Below are positions 37,490 through 37,914 of a DNA stretch of 37,914 nucleotides, piece by piece. The notes beneath the pieces were generated by a model. The model was not told the origin of the DNA. It did no database searches and worked only from the letters and a program-made list of their open reading frames with translations. Source of the stretch: Candidatus Zhuqueibacterota bacterium (lineage in GTDB: Bacteria > Zhuqueibacterota > Zhuqueibacteria > Residuimicrobiales > Oceaniaggregativiventaceae); contig JAFGJN010000014.1 in assembly GCA_016929055.1 (NCBI GenBank), forward strand, positions 1 through 37,914, written 5' to 3'. The translations under genes and the position numbers were made by a program. Positions within the stretch are counted from its first letter, which is position 1; each line of letters begins with the position of its first letter.

Positions 37490-37764
37490 AATGCTTACTC
37501 ACATCCTCAATGCAGGCGATTTCCAATAAATCGCCTTTCAGTGTAAACAGCAACCGATAAAATCCTGTAAGCTTAATCGCCCATTGACCTTTTCTGTCAC
37601 CTTTCAGAGAATGACAGGTCAGATCAGGTAAAGAACACAGTTCACTGATATCTCTTGCGCTCTTTATAATATTGATTCGTTGAATATATTTTCGAGCGAC
37701 TTTTTTCCCATAGCAGCGTTCGGCGTCATTTGAATTTTTATACTGCTTCTGAGTATCCGTTCGG
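37479..37764 (-). CDS. HigB/RelE-like toxin, no ATG/GTG/TTG start seen in frame
   Basis: Minus-strand frame reads ...TDTQKQYKNSNDAERCYGKKVARKYIQRINIIKSARDISELCSLPDLTCHSLKGDRKGQWAIKLTGFYRLLFTLKGDLLEIACIEDVSKHYDD*, overlapping the antitoxin start. Upper boundary approximate. Confidence 0.7.
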
Positions 37765-37914
37765 TGAACCCCATCGTGCAGAGTTGAAATTGAGCAATTA
37801 TATTCATTATCACTTTTATTGATGTCGACAGTGCTGCATCCACGCTGTCCGGTTGGTTCACGACGACAAGTGAGCTGTTGGCCCCCTGGGAGATGCGATG
37901 CGCCAAATGATCAC

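Noticed and set aside
37514-37534. 8-bp inverted repeat GGCGATTT-CCAAT-AAATCGCC
   Set aside because: Lies inside the toxin coding region (KGDLLEIAC); no T-tract, likely coincidental.

Overview
The window is dominated by a compact plus-strand operon (about 2354-14597, many 4-nt ATGA overlaps) for a membrane-bound, Mrp-linked group 4 [NiFe] hydrogenase. In order it encodes HydB- and HydG-like electron-input subunits, a CooF/HycB-like ferredoxin, NuoH/B/C/D-like hydrogenase-module subunits, a NuoL-like antiporter subunit, an MbhD/E-like fusion, MrpB-G-like subunits, a NuoI/HycF-like ferredoxin and a maturation protease. It is followed by an orphan sensor histidine kinase carrying a RegB-type GGxxNPF motif. 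A convergent minus-strand hypABFCDE cluster comes next. The rest is mostly housekeeping: leuS, a TPR protein, tRNA-Arg, folD, a TIGR00282/YmdB-type phosphoesterase, rny, a likely 6S RNA, zapA, rplT-rpmI-infC-thrS and a Val/Leu/Cys/Gly tRNA cluster. The right end has a CYTH-domain protein and a HigBA-like toxin/antitoxin locus; the left end has a TonB-dependent receptor with a large internal deletion. The best candidate for an unusual system is the hydrogenase: it keeps the Ni-ligand cysteines, appears to have two antiporter-like subunits, and carries soluble-hydrogenase-type NAD(P)H/FeS input modules. All family calls come from reading motifs by eye; no database search was run.
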